A stretch of DNA of 64,000 nt, taken from contig NW_011887307.1 of assembly GCF_000151315.2 (NCBI RefSeq), positions 148,460 to 212,459 on the forward strand, given 5' to 3'. A model generated the notes under the pieces. It was not told the DNA's origin and searched no databases. It saw only the letters and a list, made by a program, of their open reading frames with translations. This stretch comes from Capsaspora owczarzaki ATCC 30864. Lineage: Eukaryota; Opisthokonta; Filasterea. The position numbers and the translations under genes are program-made. Below, piece after piece: positions 22,265 through 34,400 of this stretch. Each line of letters starts with the position of its first letter. Positions within the stretch are counted from its first letter, which is position 1.

Positions 22265-22833
22265 TCACTCACTCACTTGTGCTCTTCCAATGTCTCCAGG
22301 TCACGTCATTAGCCTTCTCAAAGAACGGAAAGTATATTGTCAGCGGCGGGAGCGACGGCTCCGTTCGGCTATGGGACGTTGCCGCCGTGAATGTGTTGCA
22401 AAACTACGAGGGCAGCCGCAACACTCAGCTGCCGACTCGCGTTGCTTTGAGGTACTGCATTCATTCAGCTCCGAAAGGTTCTGATGCGAACGAGCTTGCA
22501 GCTCACTTTCCATGGACGTTTTTGGTGTTACTCTCAGTTACGACGAACGCTTTGTGTACGCGAACGATGAAGCGACCGTTGGCATGTTTGTGTGGGACGC
22601 GCGATCTGGCGAGCGTGTACGATCGCATCCCGGAAATCCAGTTCCAGGTGAGATCACGCGGAGCTCAGGGGTTTCAGCTTGTGTCATTTGTTGGATACTC
22701 AACGGGCACAACATCATGCATGCATGCAGGTCTTACCAGTCAAATCCGAAACATTGCTGCGCATCCCGAGCGTCCCGGATTTCTCGCCTGCTGCGAGGAT
22801 GGTCGTGCTCGTTTCTGGGGCGTTCGCGAGTAG
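20640..22833 (+). CDS. CSTF1: Cleavage stimulation factor subunit 1 (CstF-50), WD40 protein
   Basis: Nine exons (20640-20711, 20832-20930, 21067-21339, 21436-21576, 21698-21919, 22027-22152, 22300-22451, 22538-22647, 22730-22833) give 432 residues, almost the human length of 431. The N-terminal dimerisation helix region (MLYRLLVGQLRLDGFDSLAV) is followed by an acidic linker and then WD repeats with clear family signatures: SATHKGPCTVAAF, VATGSADTVIKLL, RTFYDHAADVTDLAFHPT, KRAFKFIQDASAIRSLSVHP, RLYDLETFQCYV and a final GFLACCEDGRARFWGVR. CstF-50 dimerises and links CstF-64/77 to polyadenylation-site recognition in the nucleus. Intron 6 contains a CA dinucleotide repeat. GCLM ends 245 bases upstream on the same strand, but nothing suggests co-transcription. 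Confidence 0.95.
22190..22261 (+). repeat. CSTF1: (CA)n microsatellite in CSTF1 intron 6
   Basis: About 35 uninterrupted CA dinucleotides are followed by a short TCAC tetranucleotide run (to about 22276). The block lies about 25-35 bases before the acceptor of exon 7, so length change could alter the branch-point to acceptor distance. Confidence 0.9.
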
Positions 22834-23394
22834 TTGTTGATGTTCTTTTTTCTGTACCACCCAATACATGTGCATGTCCATGCGTCCTCCGAATGTGCGT
22901 TTCCCAACCACTTGCACACGCGTCACTTTCGATCCCCCTCTTTCCCCTCTCCGCTGACCTTCGAAGCAGCTGCGGAACTTTTGTTTGCCCCAATTTTCCC
23001 GCACCCTGTTTTTCGTTTCTCGTCAATGTTTTAACTTTTAACTTTATCATTTTTTCCGCACTTCTCTTTTTTTTTTTTTCTTTCGCTCGTTGTCTGAGTT
23101 TTCTCCTCTTTCAAGCTGTCGCTTCGCTGCTCTCGATTGCAGCTGCTGCCATTGCTGCGCGCCACAGCAACGCCACTGCTCGCCGCCGCTGCTGCACCCC
23201 ACCGACCCCTCTCATCATCATCCTCATCATCATCGCTCTCATCATCGCTCTCATCACTGCCATCCGCTCGTCAGTCGCAGGCGTCGTCGCATCGCAGCCA
23301 GTCTTCTTCACTCTCAGCAATCAACAACAACGCGCCGCATTTCCCGTCTTGGCGACACCGCTACCCCTACTACTCCAGCCGAGCAACACACACG
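22834..23394. other. Spacer between CSTF1 and NAPE-PLD with NAPE-PLD promoter
   Basis: The 561 bases hold the CSTF1 3' flank and NAPE-PLD leader. A T-run occurs near 23069-23080. The frame upstream of the NAPE-PLD ATG is open back to about 23100 (Ser-rich, repeats of TCATCA near 23215-23250) but has no ATG, so I regard it as leader unless a spliced upstream exon supplies a start. Confidence 0.5.
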
Positions 23395-24809
23395 ATGGCA
23401 AGCACTTCATCCGCAGCTCAAGTCCAAGGCTCAGCGGCGGCGGCAGCGCGGGACGACAACTTCATCCCAAAGCCGACGGTTCTGACGTCGATTGCCGACA
23501 GCGAGCTCGTCCAGCCAGTGCGACTGCCCGACGGCCGCTTTGACAACCCGTTCTCGACATGGGCCCAGCGCGGATTCACCGACGTCTTCAAGTGGATGCT
23601 CGGTGGCAAGCGCTCCTCGCCGAGCGTGCCCAAGACCGCAGCCGAGCTCGACCGCACGCTGCCAATCCTCCGCCCGGACTTTGCCGCGCTGGCCAAAGTT
23701 CCGCAGGCAGACGCGACGCAGGTCATGTGGGTCGGACACGCGTCCGTGCTCGTTCAATTCGACGGCGTCACTGTCATCACCGACCCGGTCTTCTCGCACA
23801 GGTGCGGTCCGACAAGGTTTACGGGACCCAAGCGCATCCGCGAGCCGCCATGCGCCATTGCCGAGCTGCCCAAGGTGGACGTCGTGCTGATTAGTCACAA
23901 CCACTATGATCACCTCGATCACGCTTCCATCATGCAGCTGCACCGCAACTTTGCTCCGACGTTCTATGTCCCGCTTGGCAACGCTGCGTGGTTTCACTCG
24001 TGCGGCATCCCCGCGGTACGTTTTGCTCGTTTGGCTCTTTTTCCAACGCTCAAAGTTAGGTGTATGAGTGGTCTCACAAGTTTTGTCTTGCTCCAACAAC
24101 AACAACACCACCAACAACAACGCTTGATGTGTGCAGGACAAGGTGGTCGAACTAGGTTGGTGGCAGGAACACCAATTCAACGACAAGGTCAAGTTTGCCT
24201 GCACGCCAGTCCAGCATTGGTGCCGCCGAGGCGCCACAGACATGAACAAGGCTCTGTGGGGAGGCTGGGCCATGCTCGGCGCTACCCAGCGCATCTTTTT
24301 CAGGTAAACAACGGGGTTGCAGATGGAACAACAGCTTGTGTTCAGGCTCCAATCCGTCTCACCTTCAAATTAATTTGCGACAGTGGTGACACGGGATACT
24401 GCGAAGCCTTCAGCCAAATCGGCGCCAAGTACGGCGGTGAGCGTGGATTTGACCTGGCGTTGATTGCCATTGGCGCCTATGACCCAAGGTAAAAAGAACA
24501 ATGTCGGTTGCGCCGCCCTTGTCTTCGCTCGACATTGTGCTCTTGTTGCGCTCACCTGCGGGACACTCTACTCTTTTCGAATCTTTCAGGTGGTTTATGC
24601 GACCGCAACACATCAACCCGGAAGAAGCAGTGCTGTTGCATCAAGAGTTGCGCGCCCGCCGCTCGCTTGGCATCCACTGGGGCACGTTTATTCTGACGGA
24701 CGAGCATTACTTGGAGCCGCCAAAGCGCATGGCGGATGCTGCCAAAGCCGCCGGTCTCGCCGATGATGCATTCTTTGTGCTCAAGCACGGTGAGGTCGTC
24801 ACCGTCTGA
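23395..24809 (+). CDS. NAPEPLD: N-acyl-phosphatidylethanolamine-hydrolysing phospholipase D (metallo-beta-lactamase fold)
   Basis: Four exons (23395-24015, 24137-24303, 24384-24488, 24590-24809) give 370 residues (human 393). The zinc site HNHYDHLDH lies near residues 168-176, after MWVGHASVLVQFDG and ITDPVFSHRCGPTRFTGPKR, all diagnostic of NAPE-PLD. Further ligands are supplied by TPVQHWCRR, SGDTGY and GIHWGTFILTDE, and RWFMRPQHINPEEA follows the family pattern. The enzyme releases N-acylethanolamines from membrane N-acyl-PE. The N-terminus is Ser/Ala-rich without a clear membrane helix. AATAAA at 24891 lies 82 bases after the stop. The gene converges on the TMCC-like gene, 174 bases apart. 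Bacterial-type NAPE-PLD homologues share the fold, but the introns show this is a resident eukaryotic gene. Confidence 0.93.
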
Positions 24810-24890
24810 TGACTCTGGTTACAAAGCAGATAAAAGCATTATCTGGTCGATAAACGAACGGCGAACGTTGTGAAAAAAACGTGGATACCC

Positions 24891-24896
24891 AATAAA
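24891..24896 (+). terminator. NAPEPLD: Candidate polyadenylation signal of NAPE-PLD
   Basis: AATAAA occurs 82 bases downstream of the NAPE-PLD stop codon in an A/T-rich patch, the expected position for a poly(A) signal. The converging TMCC-like gene ends at 24984, so the two 3' UTRs may overlap or abut. Confidence 0.5.
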
Positions 24897-24983
24897 ATTA
24901 ATACAATACGAAAAACCAAATCGAAAATTAAAACAAGAGAACGGCTAGAAACAGGAAGCCTCCACTCCACTCCACGAGATAGA

Positions 24984-27900
24984 TCACTGGTGCTTCTTCC
25001 CATCTGTCGACGACTCCTGCTCAGAGTCATTCGGTTCCGCGCTTTCAAAAGAAAAGCCTGCACCGTTCGTCGGAGCCAGGAGGCGGCCGCTACCGGCTTG
25101 AGCAGCGAGCGCCGCGTTCACGGACGCCATTTTGGCCAAGCTTTCGGATCCACGAGAGGGACGCTTTGGGGATCGCGGAGGAACCACAGTCGTCGGGGTG
25201 GAGTTGGGCGAAGCCGAGCGAGGCGTTGTAGTGGGGGACATTGCCGGTGTTGAGAATTCGGGCGAGTCGAGCATCGAGGGTGTTGGAGGCACAGGCTCTG
25301 TGAATGTGTCAGACCACGAGGACGAGAAATCGTCGACTTGAGCTGTGAGGCTGGGCGCTGGTAGCAAGGGCACGGGCGCAAAGAACTTGTTGCGGATCAG
25401 CAAGACAATGTTGGTGATAAAGACGACCACCACTGCCACGGCGGCCAGAACATAGCTCAATTTTTGGCCAATAAAGTTGATGGTTTCGCTTCGACGGGAT
25501 GTGTTGACGCTGTGTTCGACCACGCCAATCTGGAGGCGTGCAGCAACGGTTGAGATGAAGCACCGCAGGTTAGTGTGCTTTTCAAAAAAAAAATGTCAAT
25601 CTAACAACCACACCAAACGAAAATGGCGCCTACCCGATCGTGGAATTGACCAATGATATCCCGAGCTTCCTCTGTCTGCTGCAAAGTGAGCTGGTATCGG
25701 TAGTCCATTTCGCGCTGGAGTGATGCGATAGATTCCTTGAGTTCGCTGAATGATTCCTGCGTGTCGTGTGCAAATTGCTACAAGAAATAGATGAGGGAGA
25801 ATAAAGTTCGCAAGCAGAAAACACTATTTTTGGGCGCAAGAATGCACTGCGTACCAGCATTGCCTGCTTGTCATCGGCCATTTCTTGCTCCAACTGACGG
25901 CGCGACTTTCGTTCATCAGCCAGCGAGGCCTACAAGCATTTCGAATTTCAGCCAGATGAGTAAGCAACCTCCAGCACCCCCCATTTTTCGACTATCGACA
26001 AGAAATTGTACCTCGACTCGAACCAGCGATTCCTTCAGCTGCTGAATGATGAGTTGGTGTTGATGGGCAGAGCGACGATCTTTTTGCATGGCTTTGGCCA
26101 GCTCCCTGTGGATGATTGCATGTGCGTGAGCGCTCGTTCAAATGCTCATGGTAAGTCAGACGCAACGAACGAACAAACGTACCGAATGCCAGGGCCATCT
26201 TCGTCCTCAGAGTCGGTCAAGTCCTCGGGAGTGCGGTCAGAGTCAAAGTGGCGAGTAAGCACGACACTTTCGGCATCACTCGGGCTCGAGTCTAGAGGAG
26301 TCGCCATCGCATCGAACAGGAGAGTAAAGCAGCGTGGTGAGTGAAAACAACCCAACCCCGCCCACTCCCAAACCTCAAGCAAACGAATGGCCATACCGGC
26401 TTGATCAGCAGCATTGCTGAATTGCTTTTTTGCCGTGAAAGTGCCAGAGTCAAGACTGGAGGACGCAGCCGCACTGGAGGTTGTCGATTGTTGTGCTGGG
26501 GAATGGCTGTCGGTGACCGTCGGGGAGACAGCGCTGCTGTTGTCGGGCGAGGCAACGGCAAGGGTGGGTGAAATGGTGTTGTTGATGCCAGTCGAAGGGC
26601 CATCGCCTGGTGACGGAGAGTCGGGATCTTGCAATTGCGAAAGATCGTCAATGGATTTGCGGCGCTCTCGGCCGTCTTGAGCTCTGTCACCACCAATGTG
26701 GCCAAGGCGCTCGCCAAAGGTCTTGGTTTTGCCCTTGATGTATCGGACGGGATTGCGAATGAGATTTCCCGTCGATTTTTGCAACGAGGTGACAATTTCC
26801 GAGGCTGCTCCCTTGAACGAGTCAAAGCTGTTATCGTCATCGCTATATTCGCCGTTTTCTATTGCCTGTTTGGTGGGGGAGGGGGAAAGGGAGGGTGATG
26901 GGAAGGAGCGGAGATCCGGTCAGGGAAAGCGTACGCCAACGACCCAATAAATAGGGAAAAAACAAACAACCAAATCGTACCGTGTGGATGGCTTGATACT
27001 TGGCCAGCTTACGTTCAAGCTCTCGCATGCGCGTGTCGGATTTAACAAACTTGCGTTCAAACTTGGATTGGAATTTCTCATCGACCAATGCTGGATTCCG
27101 GTTGTATGCTTCCTCCAGCTTGTCAAAGCCTTCGCGCACCTTGACTTCGTTTTCAATCTTCTTTTTGATCGAGTCAATCTTGGCCAGGACCTCGAGGTAT
27201 TTTTTGTTGTTCTGTGTGCAAGTGAACGAGCAGAGAGACGTTAAAAACCAAAACCAAAACCAAAAAACAAAAGTGGTTCTTTCAAAGAGCAAGTATGTCA
27301 CGTACCATCAGCTCGGAGCGACGAGGCTCCGCTAGAATGTCTGCAAAGCGCACAGAAAGGGTTTCTCGACCGCCAGCGACGCCCGGTGAGCCATTGTCCA
27401 GCAGTCTTCGGCGGGTCTTTTCCGACATTTCCTGCATCCACTGGGAGTCCCCATCGTCCCAAAAGTTGGATGCATCAGGAGATGACATTGAGTCCAACGA
27501 GGCTGAGTTGTAGGATGAGGATGAATCGGTGGAGGAGCAAGTAGAACAGAAGCGTGAGTTTTTAGCCACATAACATACGTTGAAAGAGCATCGTCCGACA
27601 CTCGAAAACTCAATGCACACGAAACAACATGGACAGACTTACGCCGACCAGGAATCTCATTTGCTTGGCTGCCAATGCTTCGTCGACGGAAGGCAACACT
27701 TGCCGCGACGGGCGGCGATCCCGACAGCGCTACAGAGAAGGGTCGTGAGCCTGCAGTGACAGACCCGGGTCCCGACAGGACGGCCGATGACGGCACTACT
27801 CCGCCTTGCACTCCAGGTGCCGCCGTGGTTGTTGCTCGACTCCCGGACGTGGCAAATCCAATGTTGGCCGAGCCCGAGCTTGCTCTTGCGCGGCCTTGGG

Positions 27901-28597
27901 GCGAGTCTGGTCGGAGGCTTCCCGAGGTTGAGGTTGAGGTTGAGGTTGAATGTGAGCCTGAGCCTGAGCCTGAGCTTGCGTTGGTCGTCTGAGCCAGATT
28001 CGCATTGCCATGATTCTGAGAATTAGCATTCGCACTCGAATTGGATGACGAGGGATTGCCCGGCGACCTGCCCGACCGGTCACCATTGTGCGCGGCAGTG
28101 GCACCTGTCAACGACGACGACGACGACGACGACGACGAAGCTGCCACCACTGATGCGCCTGACGCGGACGGCGACGGCGCTGCGGACGGAGTGGTCGACT
28201 GAGCGGGCGCGGGTGACGAGGCGCTGGGATTGAGCCGGGAGCCCGCCGCCCCTGAGGAAGCAGCAGCAGCAACAGCAGTAGATGCAGCAGATGCAGGAGT
28301 AGTGGTACTCGTGGCGGCGGCGTGGTGGGAGGAGGACGCGGGAATCAGCGCAGGCGAAGATCCCGTCGAGAAGCGAGCTGCATTGCTGTACGGCGACGTC
28401 GCTGAAGCTGAAGCTGAGGATGAGGATGATGAAGTTGATGATGATGATGATGATGAGGACGGAGTGGCGGCCGAGTTGGATGGCGCGGACGGAGAGCGGG
28501 CGATTGGCGGAACAGCGGACGACGACGCAGTGATAGTCGAGGTCGAGGTCGAGGTCGAGGTCGAGGTCGAGGTCGGTGGAGGACCAGTCCCAGACAT
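24984..28597 (-). CDS. TMCC-family-like coiled-coil protein with a membrane helix
   Basis: Nine minus-strand exons (28597-27643, 27502-27306, 27211-26981, 26865-26397, 26291-26183, 26105-26012, 25929-25855, 25777-25634, 25529-24984) give 939 residues. The first 380 or so are Ser/Thr/Ala/Gly low complexity. A coiled coil at about 385-461 (YLEVLAKIDSIKKKIENE to MRELERKLAKYQ) is followed by LIRNPVRYIKGKTKTFGERL, resembling the TMCC S-L-I-R-N-K-F block, then a second coiled coil (about 654-758) with REMDYRYQLTLQQTEEARDI, and a membrane helix at about 781-803 (LSYVLAAVAVVVVFITNIV). TMCC1-3 of animals are ER membrane proteins acting at ER-endosome contacts. Here only one helix is seen and a tail of about 135 Ser/Pro-rich residues follows it, unlike animal TMCCs. 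Family assignment is by architecture and short blocks. Confidence 0.75.
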
Positions 28598-29897
28598 GAT
28601 GGTTGTTAGTAGAAAAAAGAAGAAGGGGACGAAAAGTGATAAAAGCGAAGAAGAAGAAGAAGAAGAAGTAGCTGGGAAAACCAAGGAAAAGAAAGAAGAA
28701 GGACTGAAATAAAGGAATTAGAAAAACAAAAACGAATACGAGTTTTGCTAACTAAACGGATGAAAGTGAAAGGAAAAAAGCAAGAAGAAGAAGGAACGAT
28801 TGTCGAGTTTAGTGAGTCATTCTTCAACAACTGTTCACAGAAAAACAGAGATCAAGTAGAACTGTCCATTGAGTGATGTTCATTCGGTTTTGACTGTTTT
28901 ATTTTGACAGCTCAGTCTCAAGTCTCAGAATACTTGTCAAAAACTCTGAAAATGTAAACAACAGCTCAACAGCGATCGCTTGTTATTAGTGCTGCCTCCA
29001 TTGCACAACTCACCTATGATTCTATGATTCTGAGAATATTCTGACAATCATACAATGTCCTTCTTTGTGTGTGTGTGTGTGATGTTAGGTTGCGCGTTGC
29101 TGCCATCACCGCTGCCGCTGCTGCCACTGCCACTGTCGCCGCATTCAACCCGAGCAACAGCAACAGCAGCAGCAGCAGCAGCTCATCAAAGGACTGCTCT
29201 GGCACCACCGATCCACGCTGCTGGACCTCCGCTGCTGCTGCTGAACGCGGCAGTCCGTCCACGCGGCTTCTTCATCAAGTCATGGCCAGCGAGAAGCCGC
29301 CGTCCATCCCAACATGTAAACGTGCTCGTGGGGGCGTGTTGCTTGGGGATTACTGATGGCATTATTGTGGGATTTGGCTGGGATTGGGCCGAGAGCGCGG
29401 CGGTGGTTGGGCGCAGATCCCCCCCAACCCGATGCAAGTCTATGACACGTATACTGTACAATGCACTGCTGCAGTGATGACACGTATGACGGGTGTGATC
29501 AGCGAACAGACTCTCGGAGTTTGGATGATTCGCATCATCATCATTATCATCATCATCGTTCTACATAAAAACGAAACGCATGGACAAGAACTACTGGTCG
29601 AATCACCTTGGATTGGATTGACGTGGATGATCAACGCGCGCGCTTTGCTTCGGACGATGGAGCACACTCATACCATGCAACGCGTGATGCAGTATGAAAG
29701 CAAAAAAAGATCAATCATCAACACCTCGGTCCGATTGGATTGGGATCCAGCAGTCCTCCTCTGGGACTTGTGCTTGTTTCCATACTCATCTGGAGCTCGA
29801 ACTTTTTTGCTACTCGCGTTTCACACTCACACCTCACCTCATTTCGCACTTGTCGGATCTCGCTCGTTTGTCGGTCTGGGTTTTTTGTTTTGCAACC
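28598..29897. promoter_or_regulatory. Divergent spacer of 1.3 kb between TMCC-like and ACP6-like genes
   Basis: The region begins with a GAA-rich tract (28646-28668) upstream of the TMCC-like start, then AT-rich sequence, a (GT)n run at 29067-29079, CAG/GCT-rich trinucleotide sequence (29095-29250) and a TCATCA run near 29534-29555. Open frames across it are trinucleotide-repeat driven and lack domains. I see no convincing gene in it. Confidence 0.5.
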
Positions 29898-31250
29898 ATG
29901 TCACTCACACTGCCTGCTTTGACAGTCGAAGAAATCTCGGACGCAGAGATTGCCCGTCGATACCCCGCCGACTTGGAGCTCAAGCTGGTGCAGGTGGTGC
30001 ATCGCCATGGCGCTCGCACGGCGGTCAGCGCAAGGCTGGACAAGTACCATCCGGCGACGTGGACGTGCACGCCGGATATGGCGACCGTGGACGCAATCAC
30101 CCAGCCCGATCCCACGACGATGGAACACAGCCCTGCTGCCTTTTACCGCCTGCTGCATGTGCCTGGTCGCCAGCCGCTGATTGGCACGTGCTACTGGGGT
30201 CAGCTGACAGCGCACGGCCGCCAGCAGCTGGTCGACCTTGGCCAAAACCTGCGTCACCTGTACGTCGACCGCCTCCAGTTCCTCAGCCCGCAATGCAATG
30301 TCAATGACATTTATGTGCGGTCAACCACCATTCGACGCGCCATCGAGTCTGTGCAAAACCTGATGCTGGGCTTGTACCCGCCAAGCACGCGCGTCCCAAC
30401 CGCAGCCAGCGCATCTCCCGTCGTCGTCGACATTCACACGCTCCACGAGAAGGTCGAAACCATGTACCCAAACTACTCGGCGTGCAGGCGTCTTGGCGAG
30501 ATGAAAAAGGAGATGCAAGCGGCCCCGCCAATGACCGAGCTTGCAAAGCAAATGGAGCAAGTGCGCGTCCGCACGGCGACTGCCATGGGGATTGACCCTG
30601 CTCAACTGTCATCCTCCCTGCATGGCATCTACGACGAGCTGGTGGCGCGAGAGGCGCACGGATTACCGCTGCCGACTGGTGTCACGCGCGACATGATCAA
30701 GGAAATTGAGCTGCTTTGCGTCCAGTGGTGGTTTGCCGACCTCAAGCGAGCCCTGCCTTATCGCCGCCTGGCGATCGGTCGCTTCATGCAAGAAGTCTTG
30801 GCGGACATGCTTCACATTGCTGCACCCACCGACAGCGTGGCACTGCAGCAGCAAACACAAGCTCTCGCCGAGTTTTCGACGGTTGCAGTTGAGCGTGATG
30901 CGTCCGCATCGGTGTCTCCCAAGACGACAGGACCCAGCCCCCTCAAGTTTATGGCATTCTCTGGACACGACACGACTCTTGCCCCGACTTTGATTGCTCT
31001 TGGCTACGATTTGAAGGAGTGGCCTGGATTTGCCAGCAACATTGCGTTCGAGCTCTTCCAAGAGCGAACGCAAGCGCGCAAGCATGTTGTGCGCGTGCTC
31101 TACAACAACCGTCCTTTCGCCATGCCCGGGTGCGCAGGAGCCGCGCGCGACAAGGCCGGCGAGTTTTGCCCGCTCGACAAGTTTGCCGAGGTGGTTGCCC
31201 AGAACTTCCCCCTCAATTTCCAGGAGGAGTGCAAGTCTGCCCGCGAGTAG
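29898..31250 (+). CDS. Histidine acid phosphatase, ACP6 (lysophosphatidic acid phosphatase)-like
   Basis: A single exon encodes 450 residues from the ATG in CAACCATGTC. The catalytic RHGARTA lies at residues 36-42 and the second active-site pair in SGHDTTLAP at about 357-358. ACP6-type blocks are present: GQLTAHGRQQLVDLG, FLSPQCN, YVRSTTIRR, TMYPNYSACRRL (compare YPNYQSC), REAHGLPLP and KEWPGFASNIAFELF, plus a late CPLDKF. Animal ACP6 removes phosphate from lysophosphatidic acid, mostly in mitochondria; the substrate here is inference. No signal peptide is evident, unlike secreted prostatic-type phosphatases. A polyadenylation-like AATAAA lies at 31332. It is one of few intronless genes in the window, which fits either intron loss or retroposition. 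Confidence 0.88.
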   Translation: MSLTLPALTVEEISDAEIARRYPADLELKLVQVVHRHGARTAVSARLDKYHPATWTCTPDMATVDAITQPDPTTMEHSPAAFYRLLHVPGRQPLIGTCYWGQLTAHGRQQLVDLGQNLRHLYVDRLQFLSPQCNVNDIYVRSTTIRRAIESVQNLMLGLYPPSTRVPTAASASPVVVDIHTLHEKVETMYPNYSACRRLGEMKKEMQAAPPMTELAKQMEQVRVRTATAMGIDPAQLSSSLHGIYDELVAREAHGLPLPTGVTRDMIKEIELLCVQWWFADLKRALPYRRLAIGRFMQEVLADMLHIAAPTDSVALQQQTQALAEFSTVAVERDASASVSPKTTGPSPLKFMAFSGHDTTLAPTLIALGYDLKEWPGFASNIAFELFQERTQARKHVVRVLYNNRPFAMPGCAGAARDKAGEFCPLDKFAEVVAQNFPLNFQEECKSARE

Positions 31251-31331
31251 AGATGGATTGGGCTTGACTTTTTGTTTGCAGGTGTCATGTTTTGAAGAAA
31301 GAATAGGCGAGTTACTTGCTCTATTCGATGC

Positions 31332-31337
31332 AATAAA
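31332..31337 (+). terminator. Candidate polyadenylation signal of the acid phosphatase gene
   Basis: AATAAA, embedded in a run of A residues, lies 82 bases after the stop codon of the ACP6-like gene and before the convergent myosin-SH2 gene ends at 31464. Confidence 0.45.
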
Positions 31338-31463
31338 AAAAAACAGGCATTTCATTTTGGAAAGACTAACACAGACAACTCCGATTGACGAGCGCTGGAG
31401 GACTCCAACAAACAGACTCCCCTTTACACAGACTAACACGGACTAACACGGACTACAACACGA

Positions 31464-34400
31464 TCAACGAGAACCGGATGCCTCCAACTCCAAAATGGTC
31501 ATCTTCAGCTGTTGGCGTTGCTTTGCAAACTCTGCGAGTTGAACGCCCATTTCCGCAACAGAAAGCTGGCCACGAATTTTCGCCTGCATGGCCGAGCGCT
31601 CTCGGTCGTCAATCGCCTGTAACTGCTGCTGCAGCGCAGAAATCTGGGTCGCATTCGCCGAGGGCTGCGCCATTACGCTGGACACTGGGCGACGAGAAGT
31701 GAGAATCGGAGGTGGGGTGCTACCGGTAGCAGAGCCAGGTCGGGACCTGGGGGCCTCGTGCGCAAACTCGGGCACAGAGCGGGGAGGCGGCACGGTGTTC
31801 CCAGCACGGTTGTCGTGAGGCCCAGGCAGCGGCCGCCCAAGAAGCTCGCCGTCTTCCGTGAAGGGAACGCGGGCAAGTTGCTCCAAGAGCAGGCCGATGG
31901 TTGGGTAGAAGACCGAGAATCCCTTCAAGGAAAACTGGCCGGGAGACGCGCACACAACGTGGAACTGCTTGACGCGGGACGTGGCCTTGAGCGAGATGGA
32001 CCAGTTGTTCCCACTGGAAGAATCACGCAGCACGTAGGTGCCCACGGGCTGGTTTGCCAGGAGCGCTTCGGCTTGACTGCCAGAAATGCTCCCGTGATAA
32101 CCCGTCGGGAATTCAACCAGACCGACAGGCGTATTGAGGGTGACGGCAGTTGCACCGATCGAGCCGCCTGCAGCAGTGGCCGCGAGGCTGGGCGATTCTG
32201 GCCGGGAATGGGTGGCAGGCGGGATGCTGGGCTGACGGCGGAAGCTGGCACGACTCGCACCGTCGCCAAAGCCGGTGTCGGCCGCCTTGTTGGGAGCATT
32301 GCTGGACAGAGACGTTGGAGTAGGAGGAGACGGGCCGCGCGGGGCGACACTGGGTGGGCTGACGCGATGCAAAACGGGTGCATGAGGTGTTGCGTGAGGC
32401 GACCCCTCGTACACGTTGGGGGCATTCAATTCGCCCGTAATGCTATCCGCGGAGCCAGGTCCGGACGTCGACGCATTACGCGGGGGCAGCGGGGGTGCCG
32501 TTTCGGGTTTGTTACTGCCTGGCCGTCTCAGCGGCACGGGCGGCCGATGCGCCACTGGGGCCTCCACTTGCAGACCGGTAATCAGGGCCCGAATGTTTCT
32601 CTGGGTCCGGGTGTTGAGCGTCTCAGAAGAGCCCGTCTTGCTCGTCGACCAGGTGCGTTTTGGACGCGGAGCCGAGGAGATGGGGTCCAGCCCGAGTTTG
32701 ACGAGCTCTGCCTCGTCGGCAGCAGCTTGCTCTTCGTACTCGTCGTCTGACGCATCTGATTCAATCTCTTCGTAGTCACGAAGGCCGAGATCTTCGATCG
32801 ACAACGCGTCGGGCTTATCGACAACACCGTCCGCCAGCTGCGGCTTGGGTCGGGACGGGCCTTTCGATGTAACAAACGAGTCAGTTTCCGCGTTTCGCTT
32901 CGTTGCACGCGCGATATTCAGGTTGCGGCGGAATATCGGTCGTCGTAGCACTAGAAGTGGGTTTTGTGGTTGGGTGGAGGGGGAGAGTTATGAGAGGCCG
33001 CGGGTCAGAACACGACAAAAGTACCCAAAACAAAAAATAACAGCAAGATTCCTTTCGCCACATGATTCGACACATACCTCGCTGGAAGAGCAACGCGGCC
33101 TTGTTGAGGCGCACCCAGGCAGCTTCCAGCTTGTCCATGTCAGCAAGCTTGAGAAGAACCTAACAAACACCACCCAACAAGAAAAAGAAAGGGCGTTGTG
33201 ATCATTACCAAAGAAACAATGAGCAACAAGCGACTCCCAACAGCAAGGTCGCATGCACTGGCTCGGCTGCCATCACATACCATATCCTGGGCCACGTGAG
33301 CAGTCGAAAGACCGAAGCGCTGAACAAGAGCGCGGCAGGCGTCAATGGGGACGACTGACTGGTTAACCGGCTGGCGGTTCAGGATGCCAAAGCGTGCAAG
33401 AAAGCGGTCGTGCTGGTAGCGGCCAGGATAGCCAAACTTGCGCGACCAAGTCAGCTCGAGGAGCGACATGGCCATGACTTGGCCTTGGACGAACGAGGTG
33501 TCAAACTGTGCGTGAGTGCCAGATGCGTTGGCGCCGATGCAATGCACAAAGCTCACGCTTTGCGAGCTTGCGCGGTTGATCAGCTGTCGCAGAGATGCCT
33601 ACGCCCAGCGAAAACAAAAAATAAACAAACAACCCGCAGGTGAGTATCCCATCCTTCCCTTACCCAAGTTGTCCCAACACCAACCAACCAGGATCGACTT
33701 CAATTGTACATACACGATAGCGCCCGACATTGTTCAAAGCGGCGGCTTCGTGACCGCGAACATTCATCTTGAGCGAGCCAGAGCTGGCAACGGCAATGCG
33801 CCCGAGCTGCTGCACGGTGGAGCTGTCACTATCGTGGAGAAGGTTGAGGAATTGGGGCAGCGAGTAGTCGCGGTTGACAATAATGCAGCTTGCAGCATCG
33901 TAAAAGACCGTGCCCACATAGTGGACAATGCCAAAGCAAGGCTTGACGCCAGCCTTTTTGACGTAGCACGCGTGCGTTCCTGAAGCGCGGTCCAAGTCAC
34001 TCACAAAGCCGGCTGAAGTCGTGCTGGTCGCCAAGGACGCGTGATCAATCATGGCCAGCAAACCACTGGGACGCCCAAGGAAGAAGGCAACGCACTGCTC
34101 GTTTGGAATAAAGTTGATGTGAAGCGGCTCCCAATTGAGGGCTTGAATGTCAGCCTGCTCCATGCCAAACGCAGTCTCGACAAAGAGGTGACGGAGCGTT
34201 TCGTTGGCCATGTTCACGCTGAGGTGTTGGAAACGACACATGTTTGGCGCGGCAAACCCAAACATGTCAAACACGCCAACAGACAAGACCTTCTCGCGAT
34301 CATCGGGGCGCTGTGGACGAGGGGCAATGGTGGCGTTGACGCGGTACAAAATCCACGCGACGAGTCGCTCGTAGAGCGATCGGGCAATACCATCGCGGTT

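Noticed and set aside
23137-23394. N-terminal extension of NAPE-PLD
   Set aside because: The frame is open but contains no ATG; the ATG at 23395 is the first usable start.
29055-29477. Open frame in the TMCC-ACP6 spacer beginning MSFFVCVCVM
   Set aside because: It is driven by GT and GCT repeats and has no homologous-looking block.
29898-31250. ACP6-like gene as a processed retrogene
   Set aside because: It has no introns, but there is no poly(A) tail with flanking duplications that I can see, and two other intronless genes are nearby; intron loss cannot be separated from retroposition.
31758-32750. 330-codon open frame antisense to the myosin-SH2 last exon
   Set aside because: It mirrors Pro/Ser-rich coding sequence, is Arg/Gly-rich and lacks domains; the SH2 frame is on the other strand.
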